Positions 39,831 to 46,249 of a stretch of DNA of 64,000 nt are shown one piece after another (the stretch's first letter is position 1; every line of letters starts with the position of its first letter). The DNA comes from Nocardioides sp. InS609-2 (GTDB taxonomy: Bacteria; Actinomycetota; Actinomycetes; Propionibacteriales; Nocardioidaceae): positions 4,278,001 to 4,342,000 of the forward strand of contig NZ_CP060034.1 in NCBI RefSeq assembly GCF_023208195.1, written 5' to 3'. Below the pieces are notes generated by a model. It had not been told where the DNA came from, ran no database searches, and worked only from the letters and a program-made list of their open reading frames with translations. The position numbers were made by a program, and so were the translations under genes.

Positions 39831-40550
39831 ACATCCCCGCCCACCCACAACCCGAGGACCCGGAGAACCGCACCCGACAGCGACAGTCGGCCTACAGGTC
39901 AACCCCGGAACCAGCCCAGGCAACGCACACGTCGTCAACCTCGACGCGCAGCCGTCCGACTACCTCCATGAAAGACCGGGGCTAGTGCGCGGTCTACGAC
40001 CTCAAGTCGCCCGTCGAGAAAGGTGCTCACTGTCAACCTCAAGAGGTCACTCATGAGCAGGTGCAGGATGAGTTCATCGTTGTCGGAGAGGTGCTCGGCC
40101 ACGAGGTCACGGGTTTGGGACTCTGCTCTCGTCAGTTCATCGACGAAGCCGCCACGCGAAATGATGGGCGGCATGCCGCCTTTTGCCCTGGGAGATCGCT
40201 CATCGGCATGAGCGAGGGGATCGCGGCATGTCCGGATGGCCGCAACGCACGCTATCTGCGGTAGTTGAGCGCACTGTTTGCGGCAGATCAGCGCGTTCCT
40301 GGGCGATACTGCGACAGCTGTGCTGGTTCGGTCCGAATGTCCGCGAGGTCGTGTAACTGGCCCCGATGAAAGCGAGATCTTCGAGTCGGCTGGGGGTGGG
40401 AACGGCGGGCAGGCGGCAATGCTCGTCCTCCCGGGGGCGGTTACGCGCGCGGTTCAACGAGCCTGGGACGCTCGTGCAGCACAATGTGCGCGGGCGGCCC
40501 TACTGCCCGCGGCGATCGACCATCCAGAAGGCTGAGAGAGGTTCAATTAC
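39831..40550. other. Island interior with no clear gene except a short minus-strand frame
   Basis: Apart from 39935-40174 nothing is supported here. Frames between 40180 and 40550 show no motif or ribosome-binding site. GC content and codon pattern are uneven, in keeping with decayed mobile DNA. Confidence 0.5.
39935..40174 (-). CDS. Hypothetical short protein, possibly truncated
   Basis: A 79-residue frame. Residues 1-65 look protein-like: FVDELTRAESQTRDLVAEHLSDNDELILHLLMSDLLRLTVSTFLDG. They suggest an alpha-helical protein with an acidic, leucine-rich core, somewhat like small helical domains of immunity-type or DUF7674-like proteins. The last 15 residues look like read-through. It lies in the island, next to the IS1380 gene, and may be the 5' part of a gene cut by insertion. 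I do not recognise it with confidence. Confidence 0.35.
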   Translation of the reverse strand: MPPIISRGGFVDELTRAESQTRDLVAEHLSDNDELILHLLMSDLLRLTVSTFLDGRLEVVDRALAPVFHGGSRTAARRG

Positions 40551-41636
40551 ATGCGGGCAATCCTGCTTAGCAGCGGGCTGGCGATTATCTGCTCCCTGCT
40601 CGGGACCCGACTAGCCATTGGATGGTTCACGAGACACGGCTTCGGCCAGCCGATCAGGGACGACGGCCCGATGACACACCACGTCAAACGGGGCACGCCG
40701 ACTATGGGCGGGCTGGTGATCCTGTTGAGCGCCACGGTGGCCTACCTCGTGGCCACGATGCTGACCGGCGGGCTGCCCAGCGCCAGCGCCTGGCTCCTCC
40801 TTATCCCGTTCTTTGGCTGCGGAGTCGTCGGGTTCCTCGACGACTTCATCAAGGTCTACACCCAGAACAACCGGGGGTTGACCAGCCGCGGAAAGATGGC
40901 CGGACAGACGGTGGTCGCCTTCGGATTCGGGCTCCTGGCGACGCAATTCTTCGCCGATGAACGAGGCGTCAGGCCCGCATCGCAGTACATCTCCACCACT
41001 CACGACTGGGGGATCAAGCTGCCCCTGGTCGTGGTCCTGCTAGTGATCTGGTTCATCGTGACGGCGACCTCCAATGGTGCCAACCTCGCGGACGGCGCCG
41101 ACGGCCTGCTTGCCGGCACCTCAGCCATGATCTTCGGCGCGTACACGATCGTGAACTTCTGGCAGAACAGCCAGCAATGCGGATCCCTCAAGCCCACAAT
41201 GGTGGAGTCCCAGTGCTACCAAACGCGAGACCCCCTCGACCTCGCGGTCTTCGCAGCAGCCATAGCCATGGCCTGCATCGGCTTCCTCTGGTGGAACGCC
41301 AAACCAGCCCGGATCATCATGGGCGACGTCGGCTCGCTCGCCATCGGAGGCGCTCTGGCCGGTCTAGCGATCATGTCCAGGACCGAACTCCTCATGGCCG
41401 TCATCGCGGGACTGCTCGTGCTTGAGACATTGTCCGTGCTCCTGCAGATGAGCTACTTCAAACTCACCAGGCGCATCACGGGCACCGGGCGCCGCATCTT
41501 CCGAATCGCACCCATCCACCATCACTTCGAACACCTGGGATGGGACGAGGTCACCGTGGTCATCCGCTTCTGGATCATCGCCGGTCTGTGCGTTGCGGCC
41601 GGCCTCGGGATCTTCTACGCCGATTGGCTCAGCTGA
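40551..41636 (+). CDS. mraY: Orphan phospho-MurNAc-pentapeptide transferase (MraY)
   Basis: A 361-residue integral membrane enzyme with ten helices that transfers phospho-MurNAc-pentapeptide to undecaprenyl phosphate to form lipid I. Family motifs: IRDDGPMTHHVKRGTPTMGG (about 36-55), GFLDDFIKV (Asp pair about 98-99), NGANLADGADGLLAG (about 177-191), MGDVGSLAIGG (about 252) and PIHHHFEHLGWDE (about 314-326). The usual motif is NLTDGLDGLA; here T, L and the MGDTGS threonine are replaced, but the acidic residues remain. GAGAGG precedes the ATG. It stands alone, not in a dcw (mur/fts) cluster, in the island bounded by rnpB repeats. Inference: a second copy, perhaps an antibiotic-insensitive variant. 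Confidence 0.9.
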   Translation: MRAILLSSGLAIICSLLGTRLAIGWFTRHGFGQPIRDDGPMTHHVKRGTPTMGGLVILLSATVAYLVATMLTGGLPSASAWLLLIPFFGCGVVGFLDDFIKVYTQNNRGLTSRGKMAGQTVVAFGFGLLATQFFADERGVRPASQYISTTHDWGIKLPLVVVLLVIWFIVTATSNGANLADGADGLLAGTSAMIFGAYTIVNFWQNSQQCGSLKPTMVESQCYQTRDPLDLAVFAAAIAMACIGFLWWNAKPARIIMGDVGSLAIGGALAGLAIMSRTELLMAVIAGLLVLETLSVLLQMSYFKLTRRITGTGRRIFRIAPIHHHFEHLGWDEVTVVIRFWIIAGLCVAAGLGIFYADWLS

Positions 41637-41936
41637 CCTCTGTAAGTTCCGCCCGCGCCAACCAATTGAACGTCCGCAACTCGGCAGATCCGGTAGACGG
41701 CGTACGCCCACACTGTCCTTCCGACAGGGACACACCCAGTGAGGCATGTCGAGCACGCGAGCGCCGACCTGCAGGGATAGGCCGGGAAGGCTTGCCGCAG
41801 GTCGAGGAGATCCTCGCGTTTGGCTACGAGGACATCCGCTTCAGGTCGGTCATGCGAAGCGGCTTTTGAAAATTCTGTGCACAGTGTGTGCACAGCGGGA
41901 CGCCTGAAATGCGTTTCCGCAGGTCAGATGGGGTGT
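41637..41936. other. Gap between mraY and rnpB
   Basis: A 300-nt stretch with no supported gene. Its only clear structure is a pair of TGTGCACAG direct repeats at 41876-41895. Confidence 0.5.
41876..41895. repeat. TGTGCACAG direct repeats, 11-bp period
   Basis: TGTGCACAG at 41876-41884 and again at 41887-41895. Each contains the palindrome TGTGCACA, and the copies lie one helical turn apart, 42 nt inside the right island end. They may be binding sites for a dimeric repressor or arm sites of a lost recombinase. Confidence 0.45.
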
Positions 41937-41962
41937 GGCGAATGGGCTGGCCTGTAGGCCGG
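41937..41962. repeat. Right island repeat, within rnpB 3' end
   Basis: GGCGAATGGGCTG-G-CCTGTAGGCCGG. It differs from 37652-37676 only by one extra G. As part of the intact RNA gene this is the parental copy; the left copy is the duplicated or recombined end. Confidence 0.7.
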
Positions 41963-42335
41963 GTTCTGTACGACGCCCGAAGGCGCCATGGCGACCATCC
42001 ATCTACGACGACCGTTGCCGGCCGCCTCCAGCGATCTACCCGCGTACTCGGGCGGGCCGCCCTCGAACGCACACGCGCTTCCGTTGTTGCGGAAGCTTCT
42101 TGATCTTGCCCCAGGTGGGGTTTGCCTAGCCGCTCCGGTTGCCCGGGGCGCTGGTGGTCTCTTGCACCGCCGTTTCACCCTTACCGCTCCCCGTGAGGAG
42201 CGGCGGTCTGTTTTCTGTGGCACTTTCCCGCGGGTTGCCCCGGGTGGGTGTTACCCACCACCTTGCCCTGTGGAGCCCGGACCTTCCTCGGTCTCCCCGT
42301 GAGGAGAACGCGGTCGCCCGGCCAGCCCATTCGCG
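41939..42335 (-). ncRNA. rnpB: RNase P RNA (type A)
   Basis: The minus strand, about 397 nt, reads as bacterial RNase P RNA, the catalytic part that matures tRNA 5' ends. The 5' CGAATGGGCTGGCC pairs with the 3' GGCCAGCCCATTCG to form helix P1. The conserved core GAGGAAGGTCCGGGCTCC (P3-P4) lies near 42290-42270. AGGGTGAAACGGCGGTGCAAGAG is near 42185, and the 3' universal ACAGAACCCGGCCTA is near 41968. All frames called through this region are artefacts. Exact ends are placed by helix P1. Confidence 0.92.
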
Positions 42336-42340
42336 TGGCC

Positions 42341-42346
42341 ACCCTA
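42341..42346 (-). promoter_or_regulatory. rnpB -10 box
   Basis: TAGGGT on the minus strand, about 6 nt before the first rnpB base. The -35 is not clear: a TTGACC lies further up at 32-nt spacing, too far. Confidence 0.45.
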
Positions 42347-42613
42347 GCGGTCGCCACGGGCGTGCTCGCACTGGTGTCGGTCAAAAGCTCCTACGCCTTC
42401 GTTGCTGCGCAATCCCCTCAATCAGCGACTTCTCCGGCGAGGTCAGGGGTCAAGCTGTCATCATGGTGGTTGATCACCTGTATTGAGGATGCGTGTATCT
42501 GCTGGAGGTGTAGGTAGTTGACCCGACACCGGGCGACTGCTTCTCTTTGCCACAGTTGCCGTGGCCGTCCTCTGGAGTCACGGCTCAGATGTTCGACCTC
42601 AAGGAGAAACACA
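42347..42613. other. Spacer between rnpB and the GIEK repeat gene
   Basis: A 267-nt region with no gene. TTGATC (42470-42475) with TGTATC (42494-42499) at 18-bp spacing is a weak plus-strand promoter candidate for the small secreted protein. GGTCAGGGGTCA (about 42441-42452) is a short direct repeat just upstream of it. Confidence 0.4.
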
Positions 42614-42811
42614 ATGACCATATCTCGCACTCGGGCCCTCACCGGGGCAGCCGCCGCGGCGGCGCTCGCCGTCATGACGACCTTCGGTGTCGGCGGCGTG
42701 ATCGCTGCGTCTGCTGCGCAGCCCTCCGCCGAGAAGAGCGGCATTGAAAAGGCCGGCATCGAAAAGGCCGGCATCGAAAAGCGCGGCATCGAAAAGCGCG
42801 GCATCGAGTAG
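42614..42811 (+). CDS. Small secreted protein with GIEKx pentapeptide repeats
   Basis: A 65-residue protein. Residues 1 to about 34 are a Sec signal peptide (MTISRTRALTGAAAAAALAV, hydrophobic core, then ASAAQ cleavage region). The mature part is about 30 residues: a short AQPSAEKS stem followed by five copies of GIEK with A, A, R, R spacers and a final GIE. AAGGAG ends 7 nt before the ATG, good initiation evidence, and codon use in the signal peptide is normal. The repeats are exact at DNA level. I know no described family. Possible roles, all inference: a secreted peptide or precursor, a surface-active repeat, or a lysine/glutamate-rich ligand. No processing enzyme is nearby. Confidence 0.75.
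   Translation: MTISRTRALTGAAAAAALAVMTTFGVGGVIAASAAQPSAEKSGIEKAGIEKAGIEKRGIEKRGIE
42740..42806 (+). repeat. 15-bp tandem repeat encoding GIEKx
   Basis: About 4.5 copies of GGCATCGAAAAGGCC or GGCATCGAAAAGCGC. GAA is uncommon in this GC-rich genome but is kept in every unit, which points to recent duplication by slippage. Confidence 0.85.
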
Positions 42812-42849
42812 AACGGCCAGCCGCCAGAGCAACGGAGATGCCGGCCGGG

Positions 42850-43698
42850 TCAGGGGTTCGTCAGGACCTCTGCCCCGGTCGGGGTCACCAACAGGGTGTG
42901 CTCGAACTGCGCGCTGCGCCGCAGGTCCTTGGTGACGACGGTCCAGTCGTCGTCCCACATGGTCCACTCGTGGGTGCCGAGGTTGAGCATCGGCTCGATG
43001 GTGAAGGTCATGCCGACCTCGATCACGTCGTCGTAGTGCTCGGCGTCGTAGTGGGGGATGACCAGCCCCGAGTGGAACGCCGTACCGACGCCGTGACCGG
43101 TGAAGTCGCGGACGACGCCGTAGCCGAACCGCCGGGCATACGACTCGATCACCCTGCCGATGACGTTGATGCGGCGGCCGGGCTTGACCGCCTTGATGCC
43201 CCGGTCGAGGGCCTCGCGCGTGCGCTCGACGAGCAGCCGGGACTCCTCGTCGACGTCGCCGGCGAGGAACGTCGCGTTGGTGTCGCCGTGGACGCCGTCG
43301 AGGAACGCGGTGATGTCGATGTTGACGATGTCGCCGTGCTCGACGACCCGCGAGTCGGGGATGCCGTGGCAGACGACCTCGTTGACGCTGCTGCACAGCG
43401 ACTTCGGGAACCCGCGGTAGCCCAGGGTCGACGGGTAGGCGTTGTGGTCGCACAGGAACTCGTGACCGATGCGGTCGAGCTCGTCGGTCGTGACGCCGGG
43501 GACGATGGCTGCGCCCACGAGCTCGCGTGCCTGCGCGGCCAGCTTGCTCGCGACGCGCATCTTCTCGATGGTCTCGTCGTCCTTGACCTCGCTGCCGGTG
43601 AACCGCTCAGGCCCCGGCTTGTCGACGTATTCGGGTCGCGGGATGTGCGCGGGCACCGGACGGCGCGCGGAGATGACGGCAGGGGCTACAGCACTCAC
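42850..43698 (-). CDS. map: Methionine aminopeptidase, type I
   Basis: A 282-residue dinuclear metalloprotease that removes the initiator Met. Metal ligands fit the family: Asp in [16 protein letters not shown] (two Asp, about 130-141), His in [14 protein letters not shown] (about 204), Glu in TIEPML (about 237) and Glu in QFEHTLLVT (about 268). An N-terminal extension of about 40 residues ([17 protein letters not shown]) is typical of actinobacterial MapB-type enzymes. GTG at 43698 is chosen because the family begins here and a TACACT -10 lies 7 nt upstream. Confidence 0.95.
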   Translation of the reverse strand: MSAVAPAVISARRPVPAHIPRPEYVDKPGPERFTGSEVKDDETIEKMRVASKLAAQARELVGAAIVPGVTTDELDRIGHEFLCDHNAYPSTLGYRGFPKSLCSSVNEVVCHGIPDSRVVEHGDIVNIDITAFLDGVHGDTNATFLAGDVDEESRLLVERTREALDRGIKAVKPGRRINVIGRVIESYARRFGYGVVRDFTGHGVGTAFHSGLVIPHYDAEHYDDVIEVGMTFTIEPMLNLGTHEWTMWDDDWTVVTKDLRRSAQFEHTLLVTPTGAEVLTNP

Positions 43699-43705
43699 GC
43701 CAGCG

Positions 43706-43715
43706 AGTGTAGTTT
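43706..43715. promoter_or_regulatory. Overlapping divergent -10 boxes (map / small protein)
   Basis: AGTGTAGTTT contains TAGTTT (plus, 43710-43715) and TACACT (minus, 43711-43706), sharing TA. Each lies 7 nt before its start codon (ATG 43723; GTG 43698). The 24-bp gap equals that of the yaaA/RNB pair. Confidence 0.5.
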
Positions 43716-43722
43716 CACCGAC

Positions 43723-43920
43723 ATGAGCGACTCGGACACGGAGTACTGGTTCTGCCTCACCCACCACACGGTCGAGGGCGCCGACGGCTGCAAGAACGCC
43801 GACCGCCTCGGTCCCTACGCCAGCGCTGCGGAAGCGTCGCGGGCCCTCGACAAGGTCGAGGAACGCAACGAGGAGTGGGACAACGACCCGAAGTGGAACG
43901 ACACCCAGCTCGAGGACTGA
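43723..43920 (+). CDS. Conserved small actinobacterial protein (SPOR-domain-like annotation in relatives)
   Basis: A 65-residue acidic protein: [36 protein letters not shown], then [13 protein letters not shown]. It has two Cys and two adjacent His in the first 25 residues. The GPYAS..EASRAL..V.ERN pattern recurs in short actinobacterial proteins sometimes labelled SPOR-domain. No signal peptide or membrane segment. It is divergent from map across 24 bp with a probable leaderless promoter, and converges with the H1-like gene (3 nt apart). Function unknown. Confidence 0.8.
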   Translation: MSDSDTEYWFCLTHHTVEGADGCKNADRLGPYASAAEASRALDKVEERNEEWDNDPKWNDTQLED

Positions 43921-43923
43921 CCG

Positions 43924-44406
43924 CTACTTCTTGCCCTTCTTCTTGCGCTTCTTGCCGGGCAACAGGTCGGCGCCCTGCTGGGCCTGCCGCATCGCGATCA
44001 GGACCGCCTTCTGCACGGTCCTGGAGAGCTCCTTGGTGAAGGCGTTCGAGCTGACCTGAGCGGCCACCCTGGCGGCGACCTCGGTCGCGACCTTCTCGGC
44101 AGCAGCCTGCGCCATCTTCACCGTGGCCTCCGCAGTGGCGACCGCCGCCGTGAGCTGGGCAGCGGCCGTGGGGGCGGGCACGGGCTCGGGAGAGCCATTG
44201 GGAGCCGTGGGCGGCGGGGCCGCGACCCGGGGGGCCTCGACGACCGGGGAAGCCTTCTTGGCTGCCGACTTCTTGACCGGCGCCCTCTTGGCGGCGGTCT
44301 TCTTCGTCGCGGTCTTCTTGGTCGCCGACTTCGTCGCAGGCGCCTTCTTGGCGGCGGCCTTCTTCGCGGAGGTCTTCTTGGCCGGGGTGCTCGGGGTCTC
44401 GCTCAT
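43924..44406 (-). CDS. Histone H1-like Ala/Lys/Pro-rich protein
   Basis: A 160-residue basic protein. Residues 8-52 are AKKTSAKKAAAKK-type repeats like the C-terminal tail of histone H1 and HupB of mycobacteria. Residues 53-90 are Pro/Ala-rich. Residues 85-145 form a predicted amphipathic helix region (TAAAQLTAAVATAEATVKMAQAAA). The end is a KKRKKKGKK patch. DNA or nucleoid binding is likely from composition; there is no HU core, so it is not HupB itself. The ATG at 44406 is the first good start. Confidence 0.75.
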   Translation of the reverse strand: MSETPSTPAKKTSAKKAAAKKAPATKSATKKTATKKTAAKRAPVKKSAAKKASPVVEAPRVAAPPPTAPNGSPEPVPAPTAAAQLTAAVATAEATVKMAQAAAEKVATEVAARVAAQVSSNAFTKELSRTVQKAVLIAMRQAQQGADLLPGKKRKKKGKK

Positions 44407-44455
44407 GGCGTAACCCTGCCACGGCGGCCCCAGCAGGGACAGACCGTGTCACGGC

Positions 44456-44461
44456 TAGGTT
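44456..44461 (+). promoter_or_regulatory. -10 box of leaderless small membrane protein gene
   Basis: TAGGTT, 6 nt before the GTG at 44468. Confidence 0.4.
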
Positions 44462-44467
44462 GACCCC

Positions 44468-44752
44468 GTGGCCAACGGACGTCAGCAGCACAACCCGCAC
44501 GCGACACCGGCGTGGCCGTTCATCGGGATGATCGGCATGGCCGCCGCCTTCTTCCTGTACGCCGCGAGCGGGCTCGTGGCGCCGTGGTGGGCCGTGACGC
44601 TCCTGATGGTGCTGTGGTGCGTGCTCTTCGTCGTCGCCACGAGGTGGTGGACCCCGCATCCCCAGCGGGTCGTGGCGCTGCCGATCGTCGCGGTGGCCGT
44701 GTGGTTCGTAGTACTCAACGCCGGCGCCCGTTGGCTCGGCTGGACTGCCTGA
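44468..44752 (+). CDS. Small hydrophobic membrane protein
   Basis: A 94-residue protein with three membrane helices: about 17-35 (WPFIGMIGMAAAFFLYAAS), 40-57 (WWAVTLLMVLWCVLFVVA) and 68-88. Trp-rich. No family recognised. The GTG at 44468 follows a TAGGTT -10 box directly, so it is probably translated from a leaderless message. It converges with panB (6 nt between stops). Confidence 0.7.
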   Translation: MANGRQQHNPHATPAWPFIGMIGMAAAFFLYAASGLVAPWWAVTLLMVLWCVLFVVATRWWTPHPQRVVALPIVAVAVWFVVLNAGARWLGWTA

Positions 44753-44758
44753 GCAGGC

Positions 44759-45622
44759 CTAGAAGGAGTGCTCGGGGCCGGGGAACGAGCCGCCGCGTAC
44801 GTCGTCGGCGTAGGCCCGGGCCGCTTCGAGGAGTACGCCGTGCACGTCGGCGTACTGCTTGACGAAGGTCGCCATCCGGCCGGTGCGCAGACCGAAGGCG
44901 TCCTGCCAGACCAGCACCTGGCCGTCGCAGTCGGGCCCGGCGCCGATGCCGATGGTCGAGATGTCCAGCTCCTTGGTGACCCGCGCGGCGACGTCGGCGG
45001 GCACCATCTCCATGACGACGGCGAACGCGCCCGCTTCCTGCACGGCATGGGCGTCAGCGAGGATGCGGTCGGCCTGCTCGCCGCGACCCTGCACGCGGTA
45101 GCCACCCAGGGTGTGCTCGCTCTGCGGTGTGAAACCGATGTGGGCCATCACGGGGATGCCGCCGCGGGTGCACTTCTCGATCACAGGCGCCATCTCGGCG
45201 CCGCCCTCGAGTTTCACGCAGTGCGCGCCGGCTTCCTTCATGAAGCGCACGGCGGTGAGATAGCCCTGCTCGGGCGACGCCTGGTAGGAGCCGAACGGCA
45301 GGTCACCGACGACCATGGCACGCTTGACCGAGCGGGCCACCGCACGGGTCAAGGGGAGTAACTCGTCGACCGTGACCGGCAGGGAGGTCTCGTTGCCGAA
45401 GACGTTGTTGGAGGCGCTGTCGCCCACGAGGAGCAGCTCGACGCCGGCCTCGTCGAACGTGGCCGCGGTGTACATGTCGTAGGCGGTGAGCATCGTGACC
45501 TTCTCGCCGCGCTCCTTCATCTCCCGCAGATGATGGGTGCGCACCCGCTTGACGGGCTTTGCGGGGGAGGCCGACCCGGTGCCGTACGGCGCGGCGATCT
45601 CACCTGACTGCTGCTCGCTCAT
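44759..45622 (-). CDS. panB: 3-methyl-2-oxobutanoate hydroxymethyltransferase
   Basis: A 287-residue TIM-barrel enzyme that converts 2-oxoisovalerate to ketopantoate using methylene-THF, the first step of pantothenate (CoA) synthesis. Family motifs: [33 protein letters not shown] (about 42-74), KLEGG (about 140), MAHIGFTPQ, and the catalytic Glu region [30 protein letters not shown] is intact. The ATG at 45622 is preceded by AGGAG. The N-terminal 25 residues are extra and probably disordered. Confidence 0.96.
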   Translation of the reverse strand: MSEQQSGEIAAPYGTGSASPAKPVKRVRTHHLREMKERGEKVTMLTAYDMYTAATFDEAGVELLLVGDSASNNVFGNETSLPVTVDELLPLTRAVARSVKRAMVVGDLPFGSYQASPEQGYLTAVRFMKEAGAHCVKLEGGAEMAPVIEKCTRGGIPVMAHIGFTPQSEHTLGGYRVQGRGEQADRILADAHAVQEAGAFAVVMEMVPADVAARVTKELDISTIGIGAGPDCDGQVLVWQDAFGLRTGRMATFVKQYADVHGVLLEAARAYADDVRGGSFPGPEHSF

Positions 45623-45718
45623 TGCGACTCTCCTGACGTCATCTCGCGGCCTCCTGGCGAGGTCCACGGACCGTGTTCAGGCTAGTCCCGACCGGGGCTC
45701 ATCGTGCTGTGGCGCCGG

Positions 45719-46240
45719 TCACTTCAGGTAGGCGAGGTAGTCCTCGGGTTCGGCGTCCTCCGCGAAGTCGTCGCCCGACTTCAGCCGGTCGATCGAGGAG
45801 ATCCTGACATTGAGACCGCTCACTGTCTCCACGTCCGCCTCGAGGGCGCGCTGCACCAGGACCCCGATGTTGCCCTTCATCGCAGAGATGTCCTGGCTGC
45901 CCGCAGGCCGCTCGATCTCCATGCCCTGTTGCGCGAGGACCTCCTCGACGGAGTCGAGCACGTCCTCGGCGGTGCCGGGGGGCTCGATGAACTCACCCCC
46001 GGCCTCGTAGGACCACTGCCCGAAGTTGCCCCCGGGCTCGTAGAACTTGGCCTGCATGCCCTTGAGCTCGGCATCGCCCAGAGCAGCTTGCAGCTCGGGG
46101 AGCAGGGCGCTGGCGAACTGGTCCATCTCGGCCTTGAACGTCTTGGCATCGTCGGCGGCCGGCTCAGCTGAGTCGGAGTCCCCGGGCGAACAGGAGGACA
46201 GCACGAGAATGGCGATCAGCCCGAGAACCATGCGAGTCAT
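45719..46240 (-). CDS. Lipoprotein, paralogue of 48993-49526
   Basis: A 173-residue secreted lipoprotein. The signal peptide MTRMVLGLIAILVLSSC ends with lipobox LSSC (Cys17). The acidic mature protein contains FYEPGGNFGQWSYEAGGEF (about 66-84), which aligns with FYECGGGYGVWTYQVGGQM of the lipoprotein at 48993-49526. Family not recognised. It follows, 9 nt away on the same strand, the alpha/beta-hydrolase gene of a secretion-like operon and probably shares its transcript. It may act at the cell surface with that protein. Confidence 0.78.
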   Translation of the reverse strand: MTRMVLGLIAILVLSSCSPGDSDSAEPAADDAKTFKAEMDQFASALLPELQAALGDAELKGMQAKFYEPGGNFGQWSYEAGGEFIEPPGTAEDVLDSVEEVLAQQGMEIERPAGSQDISAMKGNIGVLVQRALEADVETVSGLNVRISSIDRLKSGDDFAEDAEPEDYLAYLK

Positions 46241-46249
46241 GTGGGGAGC

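Noticed and set aside
38343..39935. Terminal inverted repeats of the IS1380 element
   Set aside because: TGCCTG near 38362 and CAGGCA near 39920 match only over 6 bp and no 4-bp target duplication is seen, so I did not assign element ends.
40278..40535. Short protein upstream of mraY
   Set aside because: No ribosome-binding site, motif or steady codon pattern; ends just before mraY by chance.
42139..42486. Protein-coding frames over rnpB
   Set aside because: The sequence folds as RNase P RNA with conserved core blocks; the frames are incidental.
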